Origin: Bacteroidota bacterium
Lineage (GTDB): Bacteria > Bacteroidota > Bacteroidia > Chitinophagales > Chitinophagaceae
Direction of reading: 5' to 3'
NCBI GenBank assembly: GCA_020161435.1
Contig: JAIUNV010000006.1
Location: 124,001 to 188,000, forward strand
Length of the DNA: 64,000 nucleotides
Part shown: piece by piece, positions 16,423-27,002 of the stretch
Layout of the letters: each line of letters starts with the position of its first letter
How positions within the stretch are numbered: the first letter of the stretch is position 1
Made by a program: the position numbers and the translations under genes
The notes under the pieces: model-generated
The model's input: only the letters and a program-made list of their open reading frames with translations
Told to the model about the DNA's origin: nothing
Database searches by the model: none

Positions 16423-19233
16423 ATGAAAGAAAACGTCTTGCTCAACAAGGCGCTTTGCATCTTAATGCTCGGTTTATTGAGCAGTCAGAATGCAATTGCT
16501 CAGCCAGGAAAAAATGGTGTAGCTACCATTACTGCTGCCGGTACTACGGTAAATACGTATACCAATGTAACAGCTAACATTGCAGCCGCTTCTACCTCTA
16601 TAACGGTGGCCAATAGTGCCCTTACCGGCGGTGCTTTTGGTGCTACCGCTTTATCTGCAGGAGACTATATATTAATTATTCAACCGCAAGGAGCAACAAT
16701 TGATGCGACCAATACAGCGGCTTATGGCGGAGTGCTGGCTTTCAACGGTGCAGGTTTGTATGAGTTTGCCTGTGTAAGTGCGGTACCCAACGCCACTACA
16801 ATTACATTGGCTGCGCCTACGGCAAATGCCTACACTACAGTGGGTAAAACACAGGTGGTTCGTATTCCCCGATATACAACGCTTACTGTAAACGCAGGGG
16901 CCTCTATTGTAGCCCCGGCTTGGAACGGTACAACCGGTGGTGTAGTAGCCATAGAAACCACGGGTGCAGTTACCCTAAACGGTACTCCATCTATTAATGT
17001 AAATGGTCTTGGTTTCAGAGGAGGAGTATTGGACAACAGCTCCAGCGCATCATCAACGGCTATTGTTACCACTTATCGGTCTACCCTTGCTACCGACGGT
17101 GCAGAGAAGGGGGAAAGTATAGCAGGGTTTCAGGCAGAATATGATGCCTTAAACGGACGCTACGGCCGGGGTGCCCCTGCCAATGGCGGCGGCGGTGGCA
17201 ATACCCACAACGCTGGTGGCGGCGGTGGCTCCAACGGCAACAATGGTATTGCCTACACCGGAAACGGAAACCCAAGCACCAGCACAGCCTCATGGGCAAA
17301 TGCATGGAATCTTGAATCAGCTGGCTTTGCAACATCTGCCTCCTCTGGTGGCGGTCGTGGTGGCTATACTTATGGTAATTCCAATCAGGATGCATTAACG
17401 ATAGCACCGGGAGCGACAGCTTGGGGTGGCAACAGGAGGCAGAATGTAGGCGGTTTTGGTGGCCGTCCGCTCACCGATTTTGGTACCCGCATTTTCTTTG
17501 GCGGCGGCGGTGGTGCCGGCGATGCCAATAGCAATGCTGGTGGTGCCGGTGGCGCTGGTGGTGGTGCCATTTTTCTAATTGCCGGAGGCAATGTAACCGG
17601 TGCGGGTGCTATTACTGCCAATGGTGCAGCCGGTGCCAATTCTACCGGAAGCCACAACGATGCCCCCGGTGGCGGTGGCGGCGGCGGCTCTGTAGTTATT
17701 TACAACCGTGCAGGTAGCGTAGCCAATACCATCACATTACAGGCAAATGGCGGAGCCGGTGGCAACCAACTTATTACAAGCAATGAAAGTGAAGGCCCCG
17801 GCGGTGGCGGCGGTGGTGGTTACATTGGCATTACCTCAGGTACACCTGCCCGTACTGTTGCTGGTGGTGCAAATGGTAATACTACATCTACTTCGGTTAC
17901 AGAATTTACCCCAAATGGTGCTACCGTTGGTGCTGGGGGCTCTCTTCTTACGTACACACCTGTAGGTAGTTTATTTATACCTGTAAGTGGTACCGTGTTT
18001 AACGATGCCAACGGACAAACGGATGCACTCGTAAATGGAACTGGTACAAATCTGAGCAGCGCTTTATACATTTCTGCAGTGCAAAGTGCAGTTGTAATAG
18101 CTACAGTACCTGTTCAGGCAAATGGCACTTACAGTTTTGCTGCTCTGGCACCTGGTACGTACAACTTTGTGTTACATAATAATGCATCAGGACAGGCTAC
18201 TACTGCGCTGCCAGCAGGCGTTGTAAATACGGCAGAAGGCAGTGCCTCTTCAGGAGATGGAACTATCAATGGCATCATTATCAGCACAACATCTTGTGCA
18301 GCACTAACCAATTTGAACTACGGCATCAACCGTCGGCCGGTGGCCAATAACTACAACACCAGTGGCTGGAGTCTGCCTCCTGGCAATTCCCTCGAAAATG
18401 TGCCCAGTTCAGCTTTCTCTGGTAGTGATGCTGAAGATGGCACCTATGCCAACAACCTCAACGGGCGTACAGTTACGCTGAATCCTGCAGTAGGAGGTAC
18501 TTTGTATTATTTCGATGGATCATTATATGTGCCGATTACAAGTGCTACTGTCATAAGCAATTTTAATAACGACAATGTGTACATTGATCCTACAGCAAAT
18601 GTTGGGCCTACTACAGTATCCTTTAGTTTTCTGGTGAGAGACAATGCAGGCTTTGACAATGCTATACCAGCTCAGGTGAATATGACTTTCTCTGTATTGC
18701 TTCCTGCTACCGGTTTGACACTATCGGGCAGTTATGCAAATGGGAAAGTGCAGCTGCGTTGGCAAACACTTACCGAACAGCAAACACGTTCATTTGCAGT
18801 AGAAATGAGTTACGATGGTGTTTTGTTTCAGCAGGCAGGCCTTGTAGCTGCAGCTGGCAACAGCAATGCCTTGCGTAAATACCAGTTTGATACCAACAAA
18901 CCTGCCGGACAAAAATGGTACTTCCGCATACGCCTCACCGATGCGGATGGTAGTGTGAGCTACAGCAATATTATCAGCCTGACTGCATCTGCAACCGCTT
19001 CTGCCAAGGTAGGCATGTTGCCCAATCCTGCCCGTCAGTCCGTGTGGGTGTCGGGGCTTGCAAAAGCAAAAGAAATATCGGTGCTGGCCATGAATGGTAT
19101 GCAATTGAAAAGAATAGCAGTTACTGCCGAAAACATGCAGGTAGATGTTTCAGCATTGGCTACTGGTGTGTACATACTACAAGTAGCTTTTGCCGATGGT
19201 AGTAAAGAAGTAGTGAAACTATACAAGCAATAA
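16423..19233 (+). CDS. Glycine-rich T9SS-secreted surface protein
   Basis: A 936-aa exported protein. A signal peptide (ends NAIAQPGK) is followed by a beta-rich N-terminal module, then at about residues 245-480 a glycine-rich stretch with repeated GGGGG runs and NAGGAGGAGGG. A SdrD/CNA-like segment (VSGTVFNDANGQ), a cadherin-like region, a beta-sandwich (LRWQTLTEQQTRSFAVE) and a T9SS type A sorting domain (MLPNPARQSVWVSGL) complete it. It is paralogous over the N-terminal ~560 residues and the C-terminal third to the next gene. Likely a surface adhesin or matrix protein (inference). Confidence 0.88.
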   Translation: MKENVLLNKALCILMLGLLSSQNAIAQPGKNGVATITAAGTTVNTYTNVTANIAAASTSITVANSALTGGAFGATALSAGDYILIIQPQGATIDATNTAAYGGVLAFNGAGLYEFACVSAVPNATTITLAAPTANAYTTVGKTQVVRIPRYTTLTVNAGASIVAPAWNGTTGGVVAIETTGAVTLNGTPSINVNGLGFRGGVLDNSSSASSTAIVTTYRSTLATDGAEKGESIAGFQAEYDALNGRYGRGAPANGGGGGNTHNAGGGGGSNGNNGIAYTGNGNPSTSTASWANAWNLESAGFATSASSGGGRGGYTYGNSNQDALTIAPGATAWGGNRRQNVGGFGGRPLTDFGTRIFFGGGGGAGDANSNAGGAGGAGGGAIFLIAGGNVTGAGAITANGAAGANSTGSHNDAPGGGGGGGSVVIYNRAGSVANTITLQANGGAGGNQLITSNESEGPGGGGGGGYIGITSGTPARTVAGGANGNTTSTSVTEFTPNGATVGAGGSLLTYTPVGSLFIPVSGTVFNDANGQTDALVNGTGTNLSSALYISAVQSAVVIATVPVQANGTYSFAALAPGTYNFVLHNNASGQATTALPAGVVNTAEGSASSGDGTINGIIISTTSCAALTNLNYGINRRPVANNYNTSGWSLPPGNSLENVPSSAFSGSDAEDGTYANNLNGRTVTLNPAVGGTLYYFDGSLYVPITSATVISNFNNDNVYIDPTANVGPTTVSFSFLVRDNAGFDNAIPAQVNMTFSVLLPATGLTLSGSYANGKVQLRWQTLTEQQTRSFAVEMSYDGVLFQQAGLVAAAGNSNALRKYQFDTNKPAGQKWYFRIRLTDADGSVSYSNIISLTASATASAKVGMLPNPARQSVWVSGLAKAKEISVLAMNGMQLKRIAVTAENMQVDVSALATGVYILQVAFADGSKEVVKLYKQ

Positions 19234-19666
19234 AGCAACGCTTGACAGCTTGTGAAGAGGGCAGGCTATTCCAAATAAACTTAGCCTGCCTGTAGTTGGG
19301 CAATTGGTGTTTGAAGATCACGATCCAAAGCTGACCAATGTCATGTATTGAAATGGAAAGAGGGGGGATGTTTGCATCGTAATGTTATGTTAGCAAAATA
19401 CTGACCTGCATACATGATGCACTTTTTGCACTATCGGTAAAAGGAGGATGAATAAACCCCCTTTTCGTATTGCAACTTCCCCGGTAAAAAAAGCAATATA
19501 CACACTCTAGTCAGCAGGTTACTCATATCAGCCGGAGGCCGAAGTATGGTTTTTCTGCTTTTTATGGGATGTAGTTGCTGAGATTGATAATGAAAAAAGA
19601 ATCATGATGTACAAAATAATATTTAGCCATCGAGTTTTCAGGGCCTGTAATCCAAAATTGAATTGT
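19234..19666. other. Intergenic region between the giant paralogs
   Basis: No gene is seen. A hairpin GGCAGGCTA/TAGCCTGCC (19260-19290) follows the upstream stop by 27 nt and may terminate transcription, though without a U-tract. A second hairpin (19439-19465: AAAAGG-A-GG with CC-C-CCTTTT) ends in a T-run and could terminate a short transcript. Confidence 0.4.
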
Positions 19667-22600
19667 ATGAAGCGAAATCAACATCAACGCTCCTTTTTTT
19701 GGGTGCTATTCATAGCACTCTTCAGTACTGTTATGCAGGGCTACGCCCAAGCTGGCAAAGAAGGTGCCAGAACAGTAACCACCGCTAACACGGTGCTCAA
19801 CACCTACACCCGGGTTTCTGCCAACGCAGCAGCTGGTACTACTACCCTCACGGTAGCGAGTAGTGCCCTCAATGGTGGTGCTTTTGCAGGTAACCTTGCC
19901 GCCGGAGACTACATTATGATCATGCAAATGCAGGGGGCTACCATCAATACCGGAAATACGGTAGACTATGGGAGCATTTTAAGTTATAACAGTGCAGGCT
20001 TGTATGAGTTTGTATGCGTTGCCTCGGTGCCCAATGGCACAACCATCAATGTAACTACTCCTTTGATTAATAGCTACACTGCAGCCGGGCATACTCAAGT
20101 GGTGCGTATACCTCGGTTTACTACACTTACTGTAAGTGGTTCCGGTAGCATTACCGCACCTGCATGGAATGGCAATACGGGTGGTATAGTGGCATTAGAA
20201 ACAACGGGATTGGTTACATTATCTACTTCACCAGCAATTAATGTAACGGGCTTAGGTTTCAGAGGAGGTGTGTTGGATAATAATTCAAGTTCTAATGGTG
20301 CTATTGTTACCAGTACCTACAGAACCGCCAGTAGTAATGATGGTGCCGAAAAAGGAGAAAGTATTGCTGGCTTTCAAACAGAATATGATGGATTGAACGG
20401 ACGTTACGGCCGCGGTGCGGCAGCCAATGGCGGCGGCGGTGGTAATGGCCACAATGCCGGTGGTGGTGGTGGTGCTAATGGTAACAACAGCGTTACATGG
20501 ACAGGTATGGGCAACCCTAGTACATCAACGGCCAACTGGGCCAATGCCTGGAACCTCGAAACTGCAGGTTTTGCAACTTCTACCTCCAGCGGTGGTGGCC
20601 GCGGTGGCTATTCTTTTGCGTCAAGCAATCAGAATGCATTAACCGTAGCACCCGGCAACAGCAGTTGGGGTGGCGATTACAGAGATAATGTAGGTGGCCT
20701 CGGCGGCCGGCCTTTGAGTGTAACTGGCGACCGTTTGTTCCTGGGCGGCGGCGGCGGTGCCGGCGATGCCAATAATAGTGCCGGTGGTGCCGGTGGTGCT
20801 GGCGGCGGACTGGTAATAATAAAAGCAGGCGGAGGAGTAACCGGAACTGGTAGTATTGTAGCCAGTGGTAATGCAGGTGGCAGTACCACGGGTAGCCACA
20901 ATGATGCTCCGGGCGGTGGCGGCGGCGGCGGTTCCATTGTAATTGACGCTACCACTGGGTCAGTGGCCAATACCATTACACTCACAGCCAACGGTGGTGC
21001 CGGTGGTAATCAGCTCATCACCAACGACGAAAGCGAAGGCCCCGGTGGTGGTGGTGGCGGTGGCTATATTGCCATTACAGCTGGTACACCTACCCGCAAT
21101 ATTGCAGGTGCAGCCAACGGAATTACTAATTCAAATGGCGTTACAGAATTTACACCTAACGGTGCTACCAGAGGAGCCAGTGGCCTAAGCACAACATACA
21201 CAAGAGCTTCATCGCTGGTAGCTACAACTGCTGCTGCCGGTTCAGATATTACTGCTTGTCCAACTGCCATTATTTTGGCTGGTAATACACCCGCCTCCGG
21301 AGTGGGAACATGGACCTTTATCAGCGGTCCCACTGGTTCTTCTTTTGCCAATGCAAATCTTGCAACGACAGCAGTCAACGGTGCTAAATTCGGAACCTAT
21401 GTTTTCCGCTGGACCATTGTTGCCCCTAACTGCCAAACCACTTTTGATGATGTAACGGTTTTTGCTTTCTGTAATTCAGACAATGATGGATTAGCAGATA
21501 ATATTGATATTGATGACGATAACGATGGTATTCCTGACGTAACAGAAAATGGCGGCTACGATCCTTTTGCCGACGGCGATAGCGACAATATTCCCAATTA
21601 CCTCGATACCACACCGGGCACGGGTTTGCCCGCATTTGTTGACGCAAATAGCGACGGCATCAACGATGCGTATGACGCCGATAAAGACGGCGTTATCAAT
21701 AGCCTCGATTTGGATAGTGATAACGACGGCATACCCGATATTGTAGAAGCAGGTGGTGTAGATACCAACGGCGATGGCCGTGTGGATGTATTTGCTGATA
21801 GTGATAACGATGGCCTTGCCAACTTGTACGATGTATCAACAGGTGGTAATGCGATTGCCAATGCCGATAGCGATGGCGATGGCATTAAAAATATTTACGA
21901 CTTAGACAGCGATAATGATGGCATACCCGATGTGGTAGAAACCGGTGGCACCGATGCCAATGGCGATGGCCGCATAGATGGTTTTACCGACGCCGATGGC
22001 GATGGTCTGAGCCAGCAGGTAGATGGCGATACCAATAACGATGGCACTGCAGAAAATTCAGCCAACGCATTGCTCCTTACCGGCCCCGATGCCAACAGCA
22101 ACGGTGTGCCCGATAGCTACCCCATAGTTACAAAAGCCAACAGCGACAGAGACAATTTGCCCAACTACCTCGACCTGGATAGTGACAATGATGGCCTTCA
22201 AGACATTAAAGAAGCCGGCGGTACTGATGCCAACAACGATGGTAGAGTAGATGGATTTACTGACACCGATGCAGATGGTTTTAGCCAAAACGTAGATGGT
22301 GATACCAACAATGATGGCACTGCCGAAAACACAGCCAATGCACTACTTACCACCGGCCCCGATGCCAACAACAATGGTGCACCTGATAATTACCCCAATG
22401 ATAATATTGACGGTACCGGCCGCCCCAACCCCTACGATATCGATAGTGATGATGATGGCCTGGTAGACGTTATAGAAATGGGCGGTACCGACAGCGACCG
22501 CAATGGTGAAATAAACCCTGCTGGTGGCGGTGCCTGGGCCGATACCGATGGCGATGGCTGGAGCGACCTGACTGATGCCAGCAACGGTGGTACGGCACTC

Positions 22601-25600
22601 TCTCCCGGCGATAAAGACCTCGATGGAAAACTCAACTACCTCGATCTGGATAGCGATAATGATGGTGTACTCGACAACTGGGAAGCACTTTTCTATAGCC
22701 TGTCCGATCCGAATCAGGATGGTAAATTGGATGTGGCCGGCGTATTTGTAGACACTGATGGTGATGGCCTTGGAGATGCCCTCGACCCATGGAATGACCT
22801 CACCAACGCTGAGTATACACCGGGTAAAATCAACGTTACTACAACCGCTAATACTCCATACAATGCCGACCGCGATGGTGACGGACTCATCAACGTGTAC
22901 GACCTTGATATAGATAACGACGGTATTGTAGACAACATCGAAGGGCAACCTACCCAAGGCTGGGTAGCTCCAACCGGCCTCGACCACGATGGTGACGGAG
23001 TGGACAATGCCTATGATGTTGATTTTAGTGCCAGCAGCCATCCGGCCGGGTATGTAAATACCGATGGTGGTAGTGCTGCCGACTATGCTGATACTGATGC
23101 TGACAACGATGGTTTCCGCGACATCCGTGAAAACTTCCTCGGACCAAGCAGTGATGGCAAAGTGCCGCCGGGCGTGTTAGACCCCAGCGAAATTGATGCT
23201 AACAATGATGGCGTACTTGATCTTTCCGCATTTACCGATGCAGACAATGATGGTATTGCTGACATTTTCGATTTGGTATCTGGCATTGGTACAGCCAACA
23301 ATATCAACAACAACCAAACGCCCCTCAGCATGCCCAACCTGCAAAACCCTGCAGCAGGCAGCAACAGAGACTGGCGGGAAGCACCCGATAGCGATTTGGA
23401 TGGTATTACCGATGACATAGACCTGGACGACGATAACGATGGCATACTCGATACCGTAGAAGGCACAGTCGATACTGATTTAGATGGCTGGCCCAACTAC
23501 CTCGATCTGGATAGCGACAATGATGGTATACCCGACGTACTGGAAGCTGGCGGTTCAGATCCGGATGATGACGGATTCCCGGGTGTATACAATGGATCAA
23601 CCGTGAATGGTGCGGCTTATGCTGTATTGGTAGATGCCAACGGTTTGCCACTGGTACTCAGTGGTACACCGCTTTCACCAGCTAATTTTGATGGCGACCT
23701 GCTGCCAGATTTTCTTGATTTGGACAGCGATAACGACGGTATTGCCGATGTAGTAGAAGCTTTTGGCCCCACTGCCGATGCGGATGGTGATGGGCAAATT
23801 GGTGCAGATATCTTTATCGATATTGATGCAGATGGTATTAACGATTTGGCCGATGAAATCAATAGCCTTTCTTACGGGGGCACATTGCCTGGTGGCACTG
23901 CTGTTACCGTGTTGGATACTGATGCCGATGGCAACGCCAACTACCTCGACCGCGATAGCGATAACGACGGTATTGCAGATGTAATTGAAGCCGGTGGCCC
24001 CGATGCCGACGGAGATGGTGTAATTGGCACTGGTCCAATCACAGATACTGATGGCGATGGCATTTCTGACTTAACGGACGTCCATGCTGGATCGGGCGGC
24101 ACCCCTCTGCCAACACCCGATAGCGATGGCGATGGCATTGTAAACTACCTCGATTTGGATAGCGACAACGATGGCATTACCGACGTGATAGAAGCCGGCG
24201 GAACCGATGCCGATGGCAATGGACAAATTGGTACCGGCACCGGCACAGGTATTACAGATACTGATAATGATGGGCTGGCCGATGTCGTGGACGGTGCTGC
24301 TTTACCATTAACCAACAGCGATGCTGATGCTAAACCCAACTACATTGATATTGATAGCGACAATGATGGTATTGTAGACAACATTGAAGGACAAAGTACC
24401 GCTGGTTATATTGCTTACTCAGCTACAGATACGGATGGTGATGGTATTGCAGACGCTTTTGATAACACCGTAGGCTTTGGCGGCAATGGTATTACACCTG
24501 TAAATACCGATGGTACCGGCAACCCCGATTATCTGGATGCAGATGCCGACGATGATGGCCGCACCGACCGCCTCGAAGGTTGGGATACCAATGGCAACGG
24601 CATTATTGATGGTAGCGAAACGGCCTACACAGGTACCACTGATGCCGATGGCGATGGCCTGCTGGATGAATACGACAGCAACGATGCACTCATCAATCCA
24701 TCCAATGGTACTACACCTGCCAGCTACCCCGATGCTCAAAACCCCGGTGGTGATAAAGACTGGCGCCAAACCCTGACTTACGTAACCATTTCAGGTTCTG
24801 TTATCAACGACTATGATGGTACCAAAACCCTCACCGGAAGTGAAACGGTGCTGAATGGCACCAACAGTGGTGGCGGATTATTGGCCGGTGCTGTATTGTA
24901 TGTAAATATGATTGGCCCCGATGGCAATGTTGTGGCCGTAGCTCCCGTACAAGCCGATGGCTCGTACAGTGTCACTACTGTGCCTGCTATTGCTGCCAAC
25001 CTTGAGTTCCAACTGAGCACAACCATGGGAGTTGTGGGCAATGCCAAACCTGCTACTACACTGCCAACCGGCTGGGCAGCAACGGGTGAAAACAAAAACG
25101 GTTATGGTGGCGCTGCCGATGTTGTGAACAATGCAGAACTTCCATTTACGGCAAGCACTACCGGTTTCGGCAACTTCATTTTCGGCCTCGATCGTAAGCC
25201 TGTAGCAACGGCACAAAACGACCTGATTGGTGTAGGCCTCGATGTGGGTGAAACTTACGATTTGGATAATAACCCACTGGCGGCCACCGATGCTGAAGAT
25301 GGTACATTAGGAACGGGTAGCACATTTATGATTACTACACTGCCACCTGCTGCCGATGCTACACTCAACTATAACGGTGTAGACATAACCACACCAAATT
25401 TTGTCATTACCAATTATGATCCTGCCAAGTTGAACATCCGTTTCAACCAGCTGGGCGTATTGTCTACCAGTTTTGGTTACACTGCAATAGATGCAGCAGG
25501 TGTACCGGGCGATGCAGTAATTTACAACATGGTATTAGGTGTTGCGCTGCCCGCTACGGGCTTACAACTGCAGACCAGCGTAAACAACCAGCAGGTATTG

Positions 25601-26077
25601 CTGCAGTGGTCTACGCTTACGGAGCAGCAAACAGCTTACTTCGAAGTAGAACTGAGCTACAACGGTACCAGCTTTACAAAACTGACACAGGTTGCTGCCG
25701 CTGGCAACAGCAATACACTGCGTAAATACCAATACGTGACTGGCAAACCTGCCGGCACCCAATGGTACTATAGAGTGAAGCTGGTGGATAAAGATGGCAA
25801 AGTGAGCTACAGTAATGTGGTGGTGCTTTCGGGTAATGGCAATGCTGGTCAGATAGCAATATTGCCCAACCCGGCTACAGCCAAAGTGCTGGTAACCGGT
25901 TTAGCTAATGCAAGGCAATTGCTGCTGAGCAATGCTGCCGGTGCCGTACTGCAAAAACATACGGTAACCGCTGCGCAAATGACGATAGATGTGGCACAGC
26001 TACCTGCAGGGCTTTACCTGTTGCAAGTGCTGCAGACCGATGGCCGAATTCAAGTATTCAAACTGATGAAACGCTAA
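19667..26077 (+). CDS. Giant T9SS surface protein with thrombospondin-3-type calcium repeats
   Basis: About 2136 aa. I chose ATG at 19667 because a signal peptide starts there (MKRNQHQRSFFWVLFIALFS, cleavage near QGYAQA). The first ~560 residues are paralogous to the preceding gene, including GGGGGG runs. An HYR/PKD-like segment follows, then at about residues 610-1700 a long array of aspartate-rich repeats (DSDNDGIPD, DTDGDGIS, YLDLDSDNDG), typical of thrombospondin type 3 calcium-binding units. The C-terminal third matches the smaller paralog and ends in a T9SS sorting domain (ILPNPATAKVLVTGL). A Ca2+-stiffened surface stalk is likely (inference). Confidence 0.88.
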   Translation: MKRNQHQRSFFWVLFIALFSTVMQGYAQAGKEGARTVTTANTVLNTYTRVSANAAAGTTTLTVASSALNGGAFAGNLAAGDYIMIMQMQGATINTGNTVDYGSILSYNSAGLYEFVCVASVPNGTTINVTTPLINSYTAAGHTQVVRIPRFTTLTVSGSGSITAPAWNGNTGGIVALETTGLVTLSTSPAINVTGLGFRGGVLDNNSSSNGAIVTSTYRTASSNDGAEKGESIAGFQTEYDGLNGRYGRGAAANGGGGGNGHNAGGGGGANGNNSVTWTGMGNPSTSTANWANAWNLETAGFATSTSSGGGRGGYSFASSNQNALTVAPGNSSWGGDYRDNVGGLGGRPLSVTGDRLFLGGGGGAGDANNSAGGAGGAGGGLVIIKAGGGVTGTGSIVASGNAGGSTTGSHNDAPGGGGGGGSIVIDATTGSVANTITLTANGGAGGNQLITNDESEGPGGGGGGGYIAITAGTPTRNIAGAANGITNSNGVTEFTPNGATRGASGLSTTYTRASSLVATTAAAGSDITACPTAIILAGNTPASGVGTWTFISGPTGSSFANANLATTAVNGAKFGTYVFRWTIVAPNCQTTFDDVTVFAFCNSDNDGLADNIDIDDDNDGIPDVTENGGYDPFADGDSDNIPNYLDTTPGTGLPAFVDANSDGINDAYDADKDGVINSLDLDSDNDGIPDIVEAGGVDTNGDGRVDVFADSDNDGLANLYDVSTGGNAIANADSDGDGIKNIYDLDSDNDGIPDVVETGGTDANGDGRIDGFTDADGDGLSQQVDGDTNNDGTAENSANALLLTGPDANSNGVPDSYPIVTKANSDRDNLPNYLDLDSDNDGLQDIKEAGGTDANNDGRVDGFTDTDADGFSQNVDGDTNNDGTAENTANALLTTGPDANNNGAPDNYPNDNIDGTGRPNPYDIDSDDDGLVDVIEMGGTDSDRNGEINPAGGGAWADTDGDGWSDLTDASNGGTALSPGDKDLDGKLNYLDLDSDNDGVLDNWEALFYSLSDPNQDGKLDVAGVFVDTDGDGLGDALDPWNDLTNAEYTPGKINVTTTANTPYNADRDGDGLINVYDLDIDNDGIVDNIEGQPTQGWVAPTGLDHDGDGVDNAYDVDFSASSHPAGYVNTDGGSAADYADTDADNDGFRDIRENFLGPSSDGKVPPGVLDPSEIDANNDGVLDLSAFTDADNDGIADIFDLVSGIGTANNINNNQTPLSMPNLQNPAAGSNRDWREAPDSDLDGITDDIDLDDDNDGILDTVEGTVDTDLDGWPNYLDLDSDNDGIPDVLEAGGSDPDDDGFPGVYNGSTVNGAAYAVLVDANGLPLVLSGTPLSPANFDGDLLPDFLDLDSDNDGIADVVEAFGPTADADGDGQIGADIFIDIDADGINDLADEINSLSYGGTLPGGTAVTVLDTDADGNANYLDRDSDNDGIADVIEAGGPDADGDGVIGTGPITDTDGDGISDLTDVHAGSGGTPLPTPDSDGDGIVNYLDLDSDNDGITDVIEAGGTDADGNGQIGTGTGTGITDTDNDGLADVVDGAALPLTNSDADAKPNYIDIDSDNDGIVDNIEGQSTAGYIAYSATDTDGDGIADAFDNTVGFGGNGITPVNTDGTGNPDYLDADADDDGRTDRLEGWDTNGNGIIDGSETAYTGTTDADGDGLLDEYDSNDALINPSNGTTPASYPDAQNPGGDKDWRQTLTYVTISGSVINDYDGTKTLTGSETVLNGTNSGGGLLAGAVLYVNMIGPDGNVVAVAPVQADGSYSVTTVPAIAANLEFQLSTTMGVVGNAKPATTLPTGWAATGENKNGYGGAADVVNNAELPFTASTTGFGNFIFGLDRKPVATAQNDLIGVGLDVGETYDLDNNPLAATDAEDGTLGTGSTFMITTLPPAADATLNYNGVDITTPNFVITNYDPAKLNIRFNQLGVLSTSFGYTAIDAAGVPGDAVIYNMVLGVALPATGLQLQTSVNNQQVLLQWSTLTEQQTAYFEVELSYNGTSFTKLTQVAAAGNSNTLRKYQYVTGKPAGTQWYYRVKLVDKDGKVSYSNVVVLSGNGNAGQIAILPNPATAKVLVTGLANARQLLLSNAAGAVLQKHTVTAAQMTIDVAQLPAGLYLLQVLQTDGRIQVFKLMKR

Positions 26078-26082
26078 TCAGC

Positions 26083-26115
26083 AAAAAAGAGCAACCATAT
26101 CGGTTGCTCTTTTTT
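26083..26115. terminator. Bidirectional terminator
   Basis: A 14-bp stem AAAAAAGAGCAACC / GGTTGCTCTTTTTT with a 5-nt loop lies between the convergent giant surface gene and the TPR gene. Confidence 0.92.
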
Positions 26116-26134
26116 GTATGTGTTTGACTGCTTA

Positions 26135-26872
26135 CTATCGAAGTGCTTGTTGCGCAGCATTGATCCATTGGCGTTGAAATTTCTTCTCCGTACCGGAGAG
26201 GTGTTGTTTTTCATCTGCCATTTGTTGCCAAATCTGACGGGCCTCTTGCTCTCTGCCATGCTCGTTGAGCATCATGCCGTATTGATAGCGGGCTTCGTAG
26301 TTGGCAAACTTGCCGCTCATTTTTTTAAACTCTGCTTCTGCTGCCGGTACCTGTCCCACTTTACCAAGTGCCATGGCATAGGCCACATGGGCGCTGCTGC
26401 GTGCAAACTGAGGAACCTGTAAAATTTTTTGAGCAGCAGATATGGTTTTGTCGTATTGCTGTATGCTGGCATAGGCCAGGCACAACTGCATCAGTACATG
26501 CTCGTTTTCTGAAAAGTTACCTGTAAGACTGGCTTCGTAAATGTCAATGGCTTTAACCGTCATGCGGGCTTGCAGATAAGCATCGGCCAGCAAAATGCGG
26601 TTTTGAAAGGTGTCGGCAAAGCGCAGCCGTTCTTCTAACTTGCGGATATGGCCAGTAGGCTTGATGACGGTAACAACGCCAGATTGAACTTGCTGTAAAT
26701 CTCCGCGGCTAAACATTTCTGAAAAAATGTAAATGAGTGCCCCGATGAACGGCAGAAAAATGATGATCCACAACCATTTTTGTTGGGTGCCTTTTTTGAT
26801 AGAGTGCCAAACACAAACGGCTTGCAGCACTATGGTTATGATGTAATACAAGCTGTATTCGCCGAAAAACAT
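26135..26872 (-). CDS. Membrane-anchored TPR protein with PLD-nuclease-type N-terminus
   Basis: A 245-aa protein. Two hydrophobic segments at residues ~6-23 and ~33-51 (WLWIIIFLPFIGALIYIFSE) resemble the PLDc_N (phospholipase D-nuclease N-terminal) membrane module. Residues ~75-240 are helical TPR-like repeats (LADAYLQARMTVKAIDIYEA, MQLCLAYASIQQYDKTISAA). It probably scaffolds a complex at the inner membrane. No catalytic motif is visible. Confidence 0.8.
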   Translation of the reverse strand: MFFGEYSLYYIITIVLQAVCVWHSIKKGTQQKWLWIIIFLPFIGALIYIFSEMFSRGDLQQVQSGVVTVIKPTGHIRKLEERLRFADTFQNRILLADAYLQARMTVKAIDIYEASLTGNFSENEHVLMQLCLAYASIQQYDKTISAAQKILQVPQFARSSAHVAYAMALGKVGQVPAAEAEFKKMSGKFANYEARYQYGMMLNEHGREQEARQIWQQMADEKQHLSGTEKKFQRQWINAAQQALR

Positions 26873-26990
26873 AATAGGAGTTTTACACTTTTTTTTGAAA
26901 TCAAAACAATATTAAAGCAGACCAGACAATATTTATAAACTCTTTTGCTTGTAGGGTATTTGACTGTGGGGCATCACTGAAATGTTGATA

Positions 26991-26998
26991 TATATTTG
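26991..26998 (+). promoter_or_regulatory. -7 box for the cytochrome gene
   Basis: TATATTTG matches TAnnTTTG but lies only 4 nt from the ATG at 27003, suggesting a nearly leaderless mRNA or a chance match. Confidence 0.35.
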
Positions 26999-27002
26999 AA
27001 GT

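Noticed and set aside
16830..17660. Long minus-strand open frames opposite the glycine-rich region
   Set aside because: Low-complexity GGC/GGT codons give open complementary frames rich in Pro/Ala/His; no start or product supports them.
21480..24780. Dense tandem nucleotide repeats in the giant gene as a satellite or assembly artefact
   Set aside because: The frame stays open throughout and encodes varied Asp-rich calcium-binding units.
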